A program made the translations under genes and the position numbers. The notes under the pieces are model-generated. The model saw only the letters and a list, made by a program, of their open reading frames with translations. It was not told the origin of the DNA and did no database searches. A DNA stretch of 64,000 nucleotides from Actinacidiphila oryziradicis (GTDB taxonomy: Bacteria; Actinomycetota; Actinomycetes; Streptomycetales; Streptomycetaceae): NCBI RefSeq assembly GCF_005047355.1, contig NZ_SUMC01000013.1, forward strand, positions 1 to 64,000, written 5' to 3'. Within the stretch, counting starts at the first letter, position 1, and the number at the start of each line of letters is the position of its first letter. Shown piece after piece: positions 25,660 to 35,707 of the stretch.

Positions 25660-26607
25660 GTGGCCCCCGTCTTCGCCCACGGCCGGCTGCGGCTGTACCT
25701 CCTCAAGCTCCTGGACGAGGCGCCGCGCCACGGCTACGAGGTGATCCGTCTCCTGGAGGAGCGCTTCCAGGGCCTCTACGCCCCCTCGGCCGGCACCGTC
25801 TACCCGAGGCTCGCCAAGTTGGAGCAGGAGGGCCTGGTCACCCACTCCACCGAGGGCGGTCGCAAGGTGTACTCCATCACCGACGCCGGGCGCGCCGAAC
25901 TCACCGCCCGCACCGACGAGATCGCCGACCTGGAGAACGAGATCCGCGAATCCGTCTCCACCCTCGCCGCCGAGATCCGCGAGGACGTCCGGGGCGCGGC
26001 CGGCGATCTGCGCCGCGAAATGCGGGCCGCCGCCCAGCAGGCCCGTACCGCCGCCGCTCCCGACAAGCAGGAGTGGAAGGAGCAGGCCCGCCGCGCCAAG
26101 GAGGATGCCCGCAACGCCCGCCGTCAGGCCAAGGAGGCCCGCGACGCGGCGGACGCGACCCGCGACGAGGTGCAGCGCATCGCCCGCAGAGTCCAGGACG
26201 AGGTCCAGGAGCACGTCCGGCGCGGTGACTGGCAGGGCGGCCTCCGCGAAGGCCTCTCCCAACTCACCCGCGAGCTCGGCCAGTTCGGCCAGCAGTTCGA
26301 CGGCCGTAAGAGCCCGTGGTCCCCCTACACCGGCCCCGACCCCGACCCTGGCCCCGACCCCGCCGACGCGGGCGCCAAGACCGGCACAAGCACAGGCGCC
26401 GACCCGGACTGGGCCAAGGACACCCCCGAGTCCGGCGACCCCGCCCGCGATCTCGAACGTCTGCTGGACCGTTTCCGCGACGACATCCGCGATGCCGCCC
26501 GCGATCGCGGTGTCGACGCCCAGCAGCTCCGCGAGGCCCGCCGCCATCTTTCGACGGCGGCGGCGCACATCGGCGCGGTGCTGCGGCGGCCGGAGGGCCG
26601 AGCCTGA
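25660..26607 (+). CDS. PadR family transcriptional regulator with long coiled tail
   Basis: 315 aa. The N-terminal 90 residues are a PadR winged helix (LYLLKLLDEAPRHGYEVIRL, YPRLAKLEQEGLV, YSITDAGRAEL). The remainder is an unusually long Ala/Arg/Glu/Asp-rich helical region with likely coiled coil, plus a Pro/Asp low-complexity linker (DPDPGPDPADAG). PadR proteins are normally 100-200 aa, so the tail may serve oligomerisation or partner binding. GTG start at 25660 lies 1 bp after the DUF4097 stop. It probably represses its own operon through the palindrome at 24711-24726. Confidence 0.85.
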   Translation: MAPVFAHGRLRLYLLKLLDEAPRHGYEVIRLLEERFQGLYAPSAGTVYPRLAKLEQEGLVTHSTEGGRKVYSITDAGRAELTARTDEIADLENEIRESVSTLAAEIREDVRGAAGDLRREMRAAAQQARTAAAPDKQEWKEQARRAKEDARNARRQAKEARDAADATRDEVQRIARRVQDEVQEHVRRGDWQGGLREGLSQLTRELGQFGQQFDGRKSPWSPYTGPDPDPGPDPADAGAKTGTSTGADPDWAKDTPESGDPARDLERLLDRFRDDIRDAARDRGVDAQQLREARRHLSTAAAHIGAVLRRPEGRA

Positions 26608-26671
26608 GCCGCCCACCAGGAACGCGCCAAGGCCCCTACCGACCCGGCAGCACCGGTGCCATGATCAGCGC

Positions 26672-26998
26672 GTGCACACCGCTATCACCGTCGCGCTGTG
26701 GCTTCTCGCGCTGCTGACCCTCAGCTCGGGCGTCGCCGCCCTCACTGGCGGTTGGGTGTCGCCCTGGCTCGCCCCCAAGGTCGTCCGCCCCTGGCTGTAC
26801 GGGATCGGCCAGCTCCTCTACGGCGGCTTTACCGTGATCCTGACCGTCTCCCGGATCGAATACGGCTACGCCACGAGCGCGTCCTGGCCCGTGGTGCCCG
26901 TCGGCGTCGCGTGCGCCATCACGGGCGGCGTCCTCACATTCGTATCCCGGCGCCAGCACCCGCAGCCGTCAGACGGTCAGCAGGACCTTCCCCAGTAG
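26672..26998 (+). CDS. Small integral membrane protein
   Basis: 108 aa with three likely transmembrane helices: ITVALWLLALLTLSSGVAAL, an amphipathic segment around YGIGQLLYGGFTVILTV, and VVPVGVACAITGGVLTFV, then a polar tail. Start taken as GTG 26672; no strong ribosome site is present, so the start is uncertain. No family recognised. It follows padR by 64 bp on the same strand and could be part of that operon. Confidence 0.6.
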   Translation: MHTAITVALWLLALLTLSSGVAALTGGWVSPWLAPKVVRPWLYGIGQLLYGGFTVILTVSRIEYGYATSASWPVVPVGVACAITGGVLTFVSRRQHPQPSDGQQDLPQ

Positions 26999-27050
26999 CT
27001 CCCCGCCCCCTCCCCGCCCCCGCCCCACGCCGCGGACCCCTCGGACCCGC

Positions 27051-29807
27051 TCAGTGCGCTGCCGCAGGCTGGCAGGGGTAGTCCTTGCCCCAGGTCTGCC
27101 GTACGTCCGCCGCCGTCACCGCGCCACACAGCAGCACGGTCTGCGGTGCGCCGTCCGGTACCGCTCGCAGCACGGACACCAGCTTGTCCGTGGTCATCCG
27201 TCCGCCGCCGTTTGCGCCGTGGGAGTCGATATGGCCGGTCGCGCCGTTGAAGCCGCCGCCCCCGAGCCCCTGGTACAGGACGGCCTGGACAAGAGTCCGG
27301 TCCAGCCGGTCGTCCACCTTCCCGGTGCTGGACCAGGCCTCGTCCAGCGCCTTGGACAGATAGCGCAGCGCGTCCCAGGCCAGGGCGGGATGTCCGTCCT
27401 GACGCATGGCCCTGCCGAACGCGCTGGTGTCACTGCCGTACCTGGCGTCGTACGCGGTCAGATAGGTCCGGGCCTCGGCGTCCGCCCCGTTCAGCACGGG
27501 AGCCTGTCCGAGGGAGACGTGATAGAGAGTCAGCGCCGAGAACGCGCTCCAAGGGCTCCCCAGCAGCAGGGCGTTGGTGATGTCGTCCCCGCCGAGCACG
27601 CTGAGCCGTGGACAGGCGTCGGAGCGCATCCGGTACTCGTCGAGAAAGGTCATGAACTGGCTCGCCCGGCCGGCCCACACCAGCGCGACCGGCTGCTTGC
27701 TCCCGGCCGTCGCGTCGCACACCTGCTGGGCGACGCCCGCGAGCGTGTCGTACCGCGTCCCGGCCAGGGCGCCGGGCACATCGGCGGTGCCGGAGCCGGA
27801 GAGCAGCAGCACATCGGTGCGGGCCGCCGGGTACTCCGTACGGAAGGAGGTGGCCAGGCTGTTGCTGTAGGGGTCTGTGGGGTCGGCGAACAGCTCGACC
27901 CGTGTGGCCTGCTTGTCATGGCCGTCCGCCTGCCGCACCATCGCCGCGTGCTCGACGAACGCCGCCATGATCTTTGCCGCCCGTTCGTCGGTCGGCGCCG
28001 TCTGGTAGTAGTGCGGCCCCTGCTGGAGCAGTTGGTCCGCCGTGCCGGAGGTTCCCACCATGGGGATGCCCGCCGCGTCCAGCGTCCGCATCGCTTGGTA
28101 CGTGGCGAGGCGGCTCTGGCCGAAGCCGACCACGCCGACGATCGACCGGTCGCGCCCGGCCAGCTTGACGATGCTGTCGGCGACCTTCGGCGCGTCGGCG
28201 AAGAGATCCCCGGCGTTGGCCACCAGGATGCGCAGCGGCACCCGTTCGCCGCCGTTCAGCGCCAGGTCGTTGATGCTCTGCTGGGCGAGGGCGATGCCGC
28301 GCAGCTCCGGGAGTGTGCCGCCGCGCACCGGGTCCTCGTCGCCGTTGCCACCGGTCAAGGGGCCGAGGTAGACCACGGTGCGGTAGTGCGGCCGGCCGGG
28401 GGCGAGGTTCTTCATCGCCGCGTAGACCACGTTGTTCTGCTGGTCGATCTGGTCCAGCACCGCACCGACCTGTTTTTCGTTCGGGCCTTTGGCGAACCGG
28501 GCCTTCCCCTCGGTGACCCCGACGCAGTGTCCGCCCTGGCCCAGGAAGGTCCCGCCCGCGCAGGAGTCGGCGGTGGGGCTGTTCCCCGTCAGCACCACGA
28601 TCGTCGCTGCGAGCGCGACCACCAGCGCCGTGCAGGCTGCCACGGTCTCCGTCCCGGGGCCGAGGCGCCGTGACGGCACCACCAGCATGGGGTGCAGGCC
28701 CAGCCAGTACGCGGCCCGCTCATTGTCGGCCGGGCCCTCCCGGACCGGCACCACGATGCCGTTCGGCTCCCCGGCCGGCACCCGCGCGGCCCACTGCTCC
28801 ACCAGCGCCAGCCGGTCCCCGGCATGGGTGAGGTCCGACGCCTCGAAGTCCGGGACCCGGTTGGCCAGTGAACGCGCCCCGGCCGAGACCGCCAGTACCG
28901 AGCTGCAGTCCAGGTCCTCGATGGCGGAGCGCAGCTCGCGCAGGAACCGCTGCGTACGCGAGTCCCAGGGCCCGGCTTCCTCGAAGAGCAGTACGAAACG
29001 GGTGATCCGGCGCCGCCGCCAGGGGCGGAAGAGCCGCGCCCGGACCGCTCCGTCGAGGTCGGCGAGGAGCGCGTGCATCAGTACCCGGTCCAGCTGCTCG
29101 GGATCTCTGGCCTCCCCGCCCGGGGCAAGGTCCAGCGCGGAACGGAAGAAGTCGGTGGGCGGAGTGCCGTGCTGCTGTCGGATCCACTCCGCGTACCACC
29201 GCGGATTGCGCCGCCCGCCGAGCATCCGCCGGCTGGCCCGCACCCCGAACCGCCAGCGGGGCACCTTCTGGAACAGCGGCCCGGCCAGGAAGTGCCACAG
29301 CAGCTCGAACGTGCCGCCGGCGCCTGCCTGGTCATGGCCGCCCACCCACCACAGCAGCTCGTCCACCCGTGACCAGCCGCGGTGGTCGGTGTAGCAGTGG
29401 TCGCGCAGCTCCCGGTGGCGGTGCTCGAACGTGCCGCCGATCGCCGCCACGGTGGCCACCGAGTGCAGCAACCGGTACCCGGGCAGCCGCAACTGTCCGG
29501 TGCCGGGCGGCATCGTCTGCGCCAACTGCGTCGCGATCTGCTCGAACAGCTCCAACGGCGGCGCCCCGTCCGGTATCTCCGGCACATAGGCGTGCGGGGC
29601 CAGCACCTCGCTGCGCCCGCGCAGCCTCGAACGCAGGCCCGCGACGATCTGCCGCCCGGCGTGCCCGCCGTCCCCCTCCGTCAGCAGCACAACGGGCACC
29701 CTGCCACGGTTGCGCCGCGGCTGGACCACCAGTCGGTCGAGCGCGTCGACGAACCGTTCGACACCCGGATATGCCGGTATCCGGCTCCGTGGGTCCCCCG
29801 CTGTCAT
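27051..29807 (-). CDS. Membrane fusion protein: NTPase-like N-terminal half and periplasmic-binding-type C-terminal half
   Basis: 918 aa. Residues 1-400 look like a P-loop STAND-type scaffold (VVLLTEGDGGHAGRQIVAGL where a Walker A would be, and RFVLLFEEAGPWD where a Walker B would be), but the GKT/S is missing, so nucleotide binding is doubtful. A single TM helix follows (TVAACTALVVALAATIVVLT), then an extracytoplasmic type-1 periplasmic-binding (LivJ/branched-chain amino-acid-like) domain: VVYLGPLTGG, RGIALAQQSIND, IVGVVGFGQSRL, GIPMVGTSGTADQLL. It reads as a one-piece receptor that senses a small ligand outside and signals inside. The start has AGGAGA upstream, and its ATGA overlaps a small upstream frame. 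Confidence 0.75.
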   Translation of the reverse strand: MTAGDPRSRIPAYPGVERFVDALDRLVVQPRRNRGRVPVVLLTEGDGGHAGRQIVAGLRSRLRGRSEVLAPHAYVPEIPDGAPPLELFEQIATQLAQTMPPGTGQLRLPGYRLLHSVATVAAIGGTFEHRHRELRDHCYTDHRGWSRVDELLWWVGGHDQAGAGGTFELLWHFLAGPLFQKVPRWRFGVRASRRMLGGRRNPRWYAEWIRQQHGTPPTDFFRSALDLAPGGEARDPEQLDRVLMHALLADLDGAVRARLFRPWRRRRITRFVLLFEEAGPWDSRTQRFLRELRSAIEDLDCSSVLAVSAGARSLANRVPDFEASDLTHAGDRLALVEQWAARVPAGEPNGIVVPVREGPADNERAAYWLGLHPMLVVPSRRLGPGTETVAACTALVVALAATIVVLTGNSPTADSCAGGTFLGQGGHCVGVTEGKARFAKGPNEKQVGAVLDQIDQQNNVVYAAMKNLAPGRPHYRTVVYLGPLTGGNGDEDPVRGGTLPELRGIALAQQSINDLALNGGERVPLRILVANAGDLFADAPKVADSIVKLAGRDRSIVGVVGFGQSRLATYQAMRTLDAAGIPMVGTSGTADQLLQQGPHYYQTAPTDERAAKIMAAFVEHAAMVRQADGHDKQATRVELFADPTDPYSNSLATSFRTEYPAARTDVLLLSGSGTADVPGALAGTRYDTLAGVAQQVCDATAGSKQPVALVWAGRASQFMTFLDEYRMRSDACPRLSVLGGDDITNALLLGSPWSAFSALTLYHVSLGQAPVLNGADAEARTYLTAYDARYGSDTSAFGRAMRQDGHPALAWDALRYLSKALDEAWSSTGKVDDRLDRTLVQAVLYQGLGGGGFNGATGHIDSHGANGGGRMTTDKLVSVLRAVPDGAPQTVLLCGAVTAADVRQTWGKDYPCQPAAAH

Positions 29808-29941
29808 GCCTCTGGTCTCCTGTCGTCGCCGCCCCGCGAGGAGGCACCGCTCCAGTGGCGCTCTTTGAATCGCGCTTCCGAAGCCCAGGTCAGCTCGGTC
29901 TGGACGATGTCGTGGAGCAGCCAGTAGGGGAACCGCTCAAT
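29804..29941 (-). CDS. Short coupled frame upstream of the receptor-like gene (possible ATT start)
   Basis: 45 aa, RFPYWLLHDIVQTELTWASE then ARFKERHWSGASSRG, which looks like real protein. Its TGA overlaps the ATG of the next gene (ATGA), a sign of co-translation. There is no ATG, GTG or TTG in the frame before the upstream stop; the first plausible initiator is ATT at 29941. Either a rare start codon is used or a former GTG has decayed. Family not recognised. Confidence 0.4.
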   Translation of the reverse strand: MERFPYWLLHDIVQTELTWASEARFKERHWSGASSRGGDDRRPEA

Positions 29942-30078
29942 CCCGGATGCTCGGGTATCCGCTCGTCAACCGGGTGACTCAGGGCCGAAAGCAACTCCCC
30001 AATGGCACTAGTCACTTGAGCAACGAGGATTCCCGGTCAAAATCGACCGCAAACGCTCTCAGCCGATCGGAACGGTCG

Positions 30079-31041
30079 TCACATGGTCAGCACGACCTTC
30101 CCGAACAGGTCGCCGCCTTCCATCTTCTCGAGGCCCTCGCGGGCTCGGTCCAGCGGCAGTACGGAGTCGACGACCGGCCGTACACCGCTCGCGGCGCAGA
30201 AGCTGAGCAGGTCCTCCAGCTCGTCCTTCGTACCCATCGTCGAGCCGACGACCTTCAGTTCCAGGAAGAAGATCCGGTTCAGCTCGGCGGACTCGGGGCT
30301 CGGCCCCGAGGTCGCCCCCGAGATCACCAGAGTGCCGCCGGGGCGCAGCGACTTGACCGAGTGCGACCAGGTCGCCGCGCCCACCGTCTCGATCACAGCG
30401 TCCACCCGGTGCGGCAGCCGCGCGCCCGCCTCGAACGCCGCCTCCGCACCCAGCTCGACCGCCCGCTTCCGCTTCCCCTCGTCCCGGCTGGTCGCGAACA
30501 CCCGCAGACCGCCCGCCTTGGCCAGTACGATCGCGGCCGTCGCGACCCCGCCGCCCGCCCCTTGCACCAGCACCGAGTCCCCGGGCCTTACGCCCGCGTT
30601 GGTGAAGAGCATCCGGTACGCGGTCAGCCAGGCCGTCGGCAGGCACGCGGCCTCCTCGAACGACAGCTCCTTCGGCTTCCGCAGCACATTCCACGCCGGT
30701 ACCGACACCTTCTCGGCGAACGTGCCCTGGTAGCGCTCGGTCAGGATCGACCGCGGCTCCTTCGGCCCCACCCCGTACCCGGACTGGCCGATCACCGAGT
30801 GCAGGACGACTTCATTGCCGTCCTCGTCGATCCCGGCCGCGTCGCAGCCGAGGATCATCGGCAAACTTTCCTCACCCAGGCCCACCCCGCGCAGCGACCA
30901 AAGATCATGGTGGTTGAGCGATGCGGCCTTCACATTCACGGTCGTCCAGCCCGGGCGCGCCTCCGGCTCGGGACGCTCCCCGAGCTCAAGGCCGTTCAAC
31001 GGCTGGTCACGGTCAATACGTGCGGCATAGGCAGCGAACAT
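30079..31041 (-). CDS. Zinc-independent quinone oxidoreductase-type alcohol dehydrogenase (MDR family)
   Basis: 320 aa, typical of MDR quinone oxidoreductases. The GroES-like N-terminal domain has LNHHDLWSLRG and ILGCDAAGID. The cofactor Rossmann fold shows VLVQGAGGGVATAAIVLAK, with the AGGGV loop favouring NADP(H). Structural-zinc cysteines are absent. It reduces quinones or enones in the cytosol. It is a single gene; a terminator hairpin for the upstream malic enzyme lies at 31061-31090. Confidence 0.87.
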   Translation of the reverse strand: MFAAYAARIDRDQPLNGLELGERPEPEARPGWTTVNVKAASLNHHDLWSLRGVGLGEESLPMILGCDAAGIDEDGNEVVLHSVIGQSGYGVGPKEPRSILTERYQGTFAEKVSVPAWNVLRKPKELSFEEAACLPTAWLTAYRMLFTNAGVRPGDSVLVQGAGGGVATAAIVLAKAGGLRVFATSRDEGKRKRAVELGAEAAFEAGARLPHRVDAVIETVGAATWSHSVKSLRPGGTLVISGATSGPSPESAELNRIFFLELKVVGSTMGTKDELEDLLSFCAASGVRPVVDSVLPLDRAREGLEKMEGGDLFGKVVLTM

Positions 31042-31060
31042 GACCTTGAAGTTAGACCTG

Positions 31061-31090
31061 CGGGGCGGGACCGGTGAAGGTCCCGCCCCG
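31061..31090 (-). terminator. Terminator hairpin downstream of malic enzyme
   Basis: A perfect 12-bp stem (31061-31072 with 31079-31090) and a GGTGAA loop, 88 bp past the malic enzyme stop and 20 bp upstream of the oxidoreductase start. Confidence 0.6.
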
Positions 31091-31178
31091 TGAAGCGACG
31101 TATGTCACCCGCCCGCGCCCCGCACGCAGCCGCCCCGCACGCAGGGGCTCCGCAACGCCGCAGGCCGCGACCCGGGCG

Positions 31179-32411
31179 TCAGCGCCGGGCGACGCCCTCC
31201 GCCCGTGCCGCCGCGGCCACCGCGGCCGTGACCGCGGGGGCGACGCGCGGGTCGAAGGGCGACGGGATCACGTGATCAGCGCTCAGCTCGCCGTCCACGA
31301 CCGCGGCAAGCGCTTCCGCCGCCGCGATCTTCATGCCCTCGGTGATCCGGGACGCCCGGACCTGGAGCGCGCCCGCGAAGATCCCGGGGAAGGCGAGCAC
31401 ATTGTTGATCTGGTTCGGGAAGTCGCTGCGTCCGGTGGCCACCACGGCCGCGTACTTGTGCGCGACCCCCGGGTGGATCTCCGGATTCGGGTTGGCCATC
31501 GCGAAGATGAAGGCACCCTTCGCCATCTTCGCCACCGCCTCCTCCGGCACCGTGCCGCCGGAGACCCCGATGAAGACGTCCGCGCCGTCGAGCGCGGACT
31601 CCAGGGAACCGACGAGTCCGGTCTTGTTCGTATACGACGCCAGCTCCTGCTTGGCCGAGTTCAGGTCGTCACGCCCGCTGTGCACGACGCCCTTGCGGTC
31701 GGTGACCGCGACATCGCCGATCCCCGCCTCGACCAGGATCTTGGCGATGGCGACCCCGGCGGCGCCGGCGCCCGAGATGACCGCCCGGAGCTGGCCGAGC
31801 CCCTGGCCGGTCAGCCGCGCGGCGTTCCGCAGGGCGGCGAGGGTGACCACCGCGGTGCCGTGCTGGTCGTCGTGGAAGACCGGGATGTCCAGGCGCTCGA
31901 TCAGCTTGCGCTCGATCTCGAAGCAGCGGGGCGCGGAGATGTCCTCCAGATTCACCCCGCCGAAGGACGGCGCGAGCCGCACCACCGTCTCGACGATCTC
32001 ATCGACATCCGTCGTGGCCAGCGCGATGGGGACCGCGTCGACGCCACCGAACTGCTTGAAGAGGATCGCCTTGCCCTCCATCACCGGGAGCGAGGCCTCC
32101 GGGCCGATGTCTCCCAGGCCGAGCACCGCGGTCCCGTCCGTGACCACGGCCACGACCTGGGACTTCCAGGTGTACTCGTGGACCAGCTCAGGCTCCTCGG
32201 CGATCGCGGTGCAGACCCGGGCGACGCCTGGGGTGTACGCGAGCGACAGGTCCTCGGCGTTGCGCACCGGCACGGTGGCGGCGATCTCCATCTTGCCGCC
32301 GCGGTGCAGGGCGAACACCGGGTCCACCCGTGCCGGGAAACCAGCGGCTGCTGCCGCGCAAGGCCCTTCGTCGTCATTCTCGATGCGAGGATTGACAATC
32401 TCCGCTGCCAC
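31179..32411 (-). CDS. NAD(P)-dependent malic enzyme
   Basis: 410 aa, the size of the short bacterial malic enzyme without a phosphotransacetylase tail. Motifs: [12 protein letters not shown] at the N-terminus, [16 protein letters not shown] with the substrate region, [14 protein letters not shown] for the metal site, the cofactor loop [15 protein letters not shown], and [10 protein letters not shown] near the C-terminus. It oxidatively decarboxylates malate to pyruvate, linking the TCA cycle to pyruvate and NADPH supply. GTG start at 32411. It precedes an amino-acid ABC operon on the other strand with a 527-bp intergenic region. Confidence 0.94.
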   Translation of the reverse strand: MAAEIVNPRIENDDEGPCAAAAAGFPARVDPVFALHRGGKMEIAATVPVRNAEDLSLAYTPGVARVCTAIAEEPELVHEYTWKSQVVAVVTDGTAVLGLGDIGPEASLPVMEGKAILFKQFGGVDAVPIALATTDVDEIVETVVRLAPSFGGVNLEDISAPRCFEIERKLIERLDIPVFHDDQHGTAVVTLAALRNAARLTGQGLGQLRAVISGAGAAGVAIAKILVEAGIGDVAVTDRKGVVHSGRDDLNSAKQELASYTNKTGLVGSLESALDGADVFIGVSGGTVPEEAVAKMAKGAFIFAMANPNPEIHPGVAHKYAAVVATGRSDFPNQINNVLAFPGIFAGALQVRASRITEGMKIAAAEALAAVVDGELSADHVIPSPFDPRVAPAVTAAVAAAARAEGVARR

Positions 32412-32938
32412 TTTTTGACCCCTTTGTCGTCTGTGTTAAGTGAGGGTACGCCGCCCGCACGGGCGGCAGTCGGGCTCGGCATCCGTGCCTCCAGGCGCTT
32501 GAGTGGTCCTGGGGCCGCGGACGCCCGGCACGCCGCACGCGTGCCCTGGGCCCCGGATGAGGGGTAAGGGTCTGTTCTACCGGAAGACCGATTCCACTGA
32601 CGAGCCGAATTGGCCTCCGCTCCGCTTCCGCCGTATGCCACCCGCTCGGAGCAGCCGGTACGTCGGGGCGGGCGGCGCGAAGTGTCCGAATAACGGGTTT
32701 ACCGCACGCGATGCGCGTAACTTGTCAGCGCGGCCCCACCGTGGTCCGGCCTTGGTGTGCCGGCCCAGTGGGTGCTCGGGGATCGCCCGTTATCTGATTT
32801 TGACACAACCGGACACCTAACAGAACCTGTCCGGATGGCAAGATGCGGGGGCGCAAGGTAGCGATAATCGAACACGCTCGCTACCGGACCAGCCGCAACC
32901 TGACCGCCCCTTCCCCACCCCCGCAGGAGGACCCAGCA
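32412..32938. other. Divergent intergenic region between malic enzyme and the amino-acid ABC operon
   Basis: No gene seen. A consensus-like TTGACA lies at about 32798-32803 but I could not define a matching -10. An 8-bp inverted repeat GGTAGCGA/TCGCTACC (32857-32885) sits 53 bp upstream of the transporter start and may be an operator. The stretch 32450-32780 holds nothing I can name. Confidence 0.4.
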
Positions 32939-33871
32939 ATGACCGCCCGCATCATCCGTCGCACCGCCGCACCGTCCCGTTTCATCGCGGTAGGAGCGAT
33001 CGCGGTCACCGGCGCCCTGCTGCTCACGGGCTGTGGCGACCAGACCAAGTCCACCGGCAAGAAGACCAGCACTGCCCCGCTCTTCAAGAAGCTCCCGGCG
33101 AAGTACCAGAGCTCGGGCGTCATCAAGGTCGGCACCGACGCATCGTACCCACCCATGGAGTCCACTTCGGGTAGCAAGATCATCGGTATAGACCCGGAAA
33201 TCGCGGACGCGCTCGGCAAGCAGCTCGGGGTGAAGTTGGAGTTCGTCAGCGGCACCTTCGACGGCCTGATCACCTCGGTGCACACCGGTCGCCAGGACAT
33301 TGTCATGTCCGCAATGAGTGACACCAAGGCGCGCCAGCAGGGTCTGGACGACAAGGGCAAGAAGATCGGCGCCGGCGTCGACTTCGTCGACTACTTCGAG
33401 TCCGGCGTCTCGCTCCTGGTCAAGAAGGGCAACCCGCAGAACATCAACTCCCTCTCCGACCTCTGCGGCCAGACGGTGGCGGTTCAGCGTGGCACCATCT
33501 ACGAGACCACCTTCAAGGACCAGGCGAAGACGTGCGGTAGCAAGAAGCTCACCATCGAGTCCTTCGACACCGACACCGAGGCCCAGACCCGTGTCAAGTC
33601 CGGCGGCGCGGTCGCCGACCTCAACGACTACCCGGTCGCCGCCTACGTCGCCAAGATCTCCGGCGGCGGCAACGACTTCCAGGTCGCGGGCGACCAGACC
33701 GGCGCCGGCCCCTTCGGCATCGCCGTGAGCAAGGACAACACCCAGCTGCGCGACGCCCTCAGGGACGCCGTGAACGCCATCATCGCGGACGGCAGCTACA
33801 CGAAGGTGCTCAAGAAGTGGAACGTCACCAACAGTGCCGTCCCCAAAGCAGAAATCAACGGCGGCTCCTGA
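32939..33871 (+). CDS. Amino-acid ABC transporter substrate-binding lipoprotein
   Basis: 310 aa. A lipoprotein signal peptide ends in the lipobox LLTGC, and the mature protein has the family-3 solute-binding fold: GVIKVGTDASYPPMES, GIDPEIADALGKQLGVKLEF, FDGLITSVHTGRQDIVMSAM, VAVQRGTIYE, NDYPVAAY. It binds a polar or basic amino acid. AGGAGG precedes ATG 32939. It heads a three-gene operon with permease and ATPase. Confidence 0.93.
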   Translation: MTARIIRRTAAPSRFIAVGAIAVTGALLLTGCGDQTKSTGKKTSTAPLFKKLPAKYQSSGVIKVGTDASYPPMESTSGSKIIGIDPEIADALGKQLGVKLEFVSGTFDGLITSVHTGRQDIVMSAMSDTKARQQGLDDKGKKIGAGVDFVDYFESGVSLLVKKGNPQNINSLSDLCGQTVAVQRGTIYETTFKDQAKTCGSKKLTIESFDTDTEAQTRVKSGGAVADLNDYPVAAYVAKISGGGNDFQVAGDQTGAGPFGIAVSKDNTQLRDALRDAVNAIIADGSYTKVLKKWNVTNSAVPKAEINGGS

Positions 33872-33898
33872 CCCACGCTTCTCTGAAGGGCAGTCGCT

Positions 33899-34840
33899 GT
33901 GACTGACAAGCTCGACAAGGCGCCGGCCCCAGCCCCTGGCCCCGCCCCGGCTCCGTACGAGGCCATCAAGGCCATTCCCGTCCGCCACTACGGCCGCTGG
34001 GTCAGCGCCGTGGTGGTGATCGCCCTCCTCGGCTGGCTCGGCTACGCCTTCTCGCAGGGCAACGTGATGTGGAGCACCGTCGGGGACAAGCTCCTCGACA
34101 CCTCGGTGCTCAGCGGCCTCTGGCACACCGTGCTGATCAGCGTCGTCTCCATGGCCCTCGGTCTGGTGCTCGGCGTGCTCTTCGCGGTGATGCGGCTGTC
34201 GAAGAACCCGGTGACCGGCGGCGTGGCGTGGCTGTACATCTGGTTCTTCCGCGGCACCCCGGTATATGTGCAGCTGCTGATGTGGTTCAACCTGGCGCTG
34301 ATCTTCCCGGTCCTCAACCTCGGGCCGATCTACAAGAACAACATGGTCGACGTCATGAGCCCGTTCGTGGTCGCCCTGCTGGGGCTCGGCCTCAACGAGG
34401 GCGCCTATATGGCTGAGATCGTCCGGGCCGGCATCCAGTCCGTCGACGAGGGCCAGACCGAGGCCTCGCACGCGCTCGGCATGACCAGCACCCAGACCAT
34501 GCGCCGGGTGGTGCTGCCGCAGGCGATGCGGGTGATCATCCCGCCGACCGGCAACGAGTTCATCAACATGCTCAAGACCTCGTCGCTGGTCTCCGCCGTC
34601 CAGTACGTGGACCTGCTCCGCGCGACCTCGAACATCGGCTCCGCGGCAGGCGCGGTCATGGAGATGTACTTCGTCGCCTCGGTCTGGTACCTGGTACTGA
34701 CCAGCATCTTCAGCGTCGGCCAGTTCTACCTGGAGCGCCGCTACGCGCGTGGCTCGCTGCGCAGCCTGCCGCTGACGCCATGGCAGAGGATCAGGGCCAA
34801 CCTGGCAGGCTTCAGCAACCGGGGAGGGAACCCCGCATGA
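33899..34840 (+). CDS. Amino-acid ABC transporter permease
   Basis: 313 aa with a long Pro/Ala N-terminal tail, a first TM helix ([17 protein letters not shown]) and the HisM/GlnP permease core. [15 protein letters not shown] and the EAA loop [20 protein letters not shown] are clear. It forms the membrane channel with the ATPase encoded next. GTG start at 33899; its stop overlaps the ATPase start (ATGA at 34837). Confidence 0.93.
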   Translation: MTDKLDKAPAPAPGPAPAPYEAIKAIPVRHYGRWVSAVVVIALLGWLGYAFSQGNVMWSTVGDKLLDTSVLSGLWHTVLISVVSMALGLVLGVLFAVMRLSKNPVTGGVAWLYIWFFRGTPVYVQLLMWFNLALIFPVLNLGPIYKNNMVDVMSPFVVALLGLGLNEGAYMAEIVRAGIQSVDEGQTEASHALGMTSTQTMRRVVLPQAMRVIIPPTGNEFINMLKTSSLVSAVQYVDLLRATSNIGSAAGAVMEMYFVASVWYLVLTSIFSVGQFYLERRYARGSLRSLPLTPWQRIRANLAGFSNRGGNPA

Positions 34841-35616
34841 GCACCCCCCAGACCAGTCAGCCGATGGTCAAGGCCGAGGCCGTCCACAAGTCCTTCGGCC
34901 CGGCCCACATCCTCAAGGGCATCGACCTCGAGGTCGCCCCCCGCGAGGTCTTCTGCCTGATCGGGCCGTCCGGCTCCGGCAAGTCCACCTTCCTGCGCTG
35001 CATCAACCACCTGGAGAAGATCAACTCCGGGCGGCTGTGGGTCGACGGGGAGCTCGTCGGCTACCGCCAGAAGGGCGACAAGCTCCACGAGCTCAAGGAC
35101 AAGGAAGTCGCCGCCAAGCGCCGGGACATCGGCATGGTGTTCCAGCGTTTCAACCTCTTCCCCCACATGACGGCGCTCGAGAACGTCATCGAGGCCCCTG
35201 TCATGGTCAAGGGTGAGAGCAAGGCCGTCGCCCGCGAGCGGGCCGTAGGCCTGCTCGACCGGGTCGGCCTCGGCGACAAGGCCGGCAGCTATCCGTCCCA
35301 GCTCTCCGGCGGCCAGCAGCAGCGTGTCGCCATCGCCCGCGCGCTGGCGATGGAGCCCAAGCTGATGCTCTTCGACGAGCCCACCTCCGCCCTCGACCCC
35401 GAACTCGTCGGCGATGTCCTGGACGTCATGCGCGGCCTCGCCGAGGACGGCATGACGATGATCGTCGTCACCCATGAGATGGGGTTCGCCCGCGAGGTCG
35501 GCGACGCCCTGGTCTTCATGGACGACGGCGTCGTGGTGGAGACCGGCCATCCGCGCGATGTACTCACCAACCCGCAGCACGACCGCACCAAGGCCTTCCT
35601 CTCGAAGGTCCTCTGA
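34837..35616 (+). CDS. Amino-acid ABC transporter ATP-binding protein
   Basis: 259 aa, GlnQ type. Walker [11 protein letters not shown]-loop [12 protein letters not shown], signature [15 protein letters not shown], Walker [15 protein letters not shown] and the H-loop VVTHEM are all intact. ATG 34837 overlaps the permease stop, with GGGGAGGG upstream. A strong terminator follows 17 bp past its stop. Confidence 0.95.
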   Translation: MSTPQTSQPMVKAEAVHKSFGPAHILKGIDLEVAPREVFCLIGPSGSGKSTFLRCINHLEKINSGRLWVDGELVGYRQKGDKLHELKDKEVAAKRRDIGMVFQRFNLFPHMTALENVIEAPVMVKGESKAVARERAVGLLDRVGLGDKAGSYPSQLSGGQQQRVAIARALAMEPKLMLFDEPTSALDPELVGDVLDVMRGLAEDGMTMIVVTHEMGFAREVGDALVFMDDGVVVETGHPRDVLTNPQHDRTKAFLSKVL

Positions 35617-35633
35617 CCGACGAACCCCGGCGG

Positions 35634-35671
35634 GGGTAAGGGGCGGCGCCATATGGCGCCGCCCCTTACCC
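35634..35671 (+). terminator. Terminator of the amino-acid ABC operon
   Basis: A perfect 38-bp palindrome (two 19-bp arms meeting at AT/AT). It starts 17 bp after the ATPase stop and ends 36 bp before the stop of the convergent methyltransferase gene, so it may serve both. Confidence 0.85.
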
Positions 35672-35707
35672 GTTCTACGCCTGCTTAAGGACCTACTGCA
35701 GGCCGGC

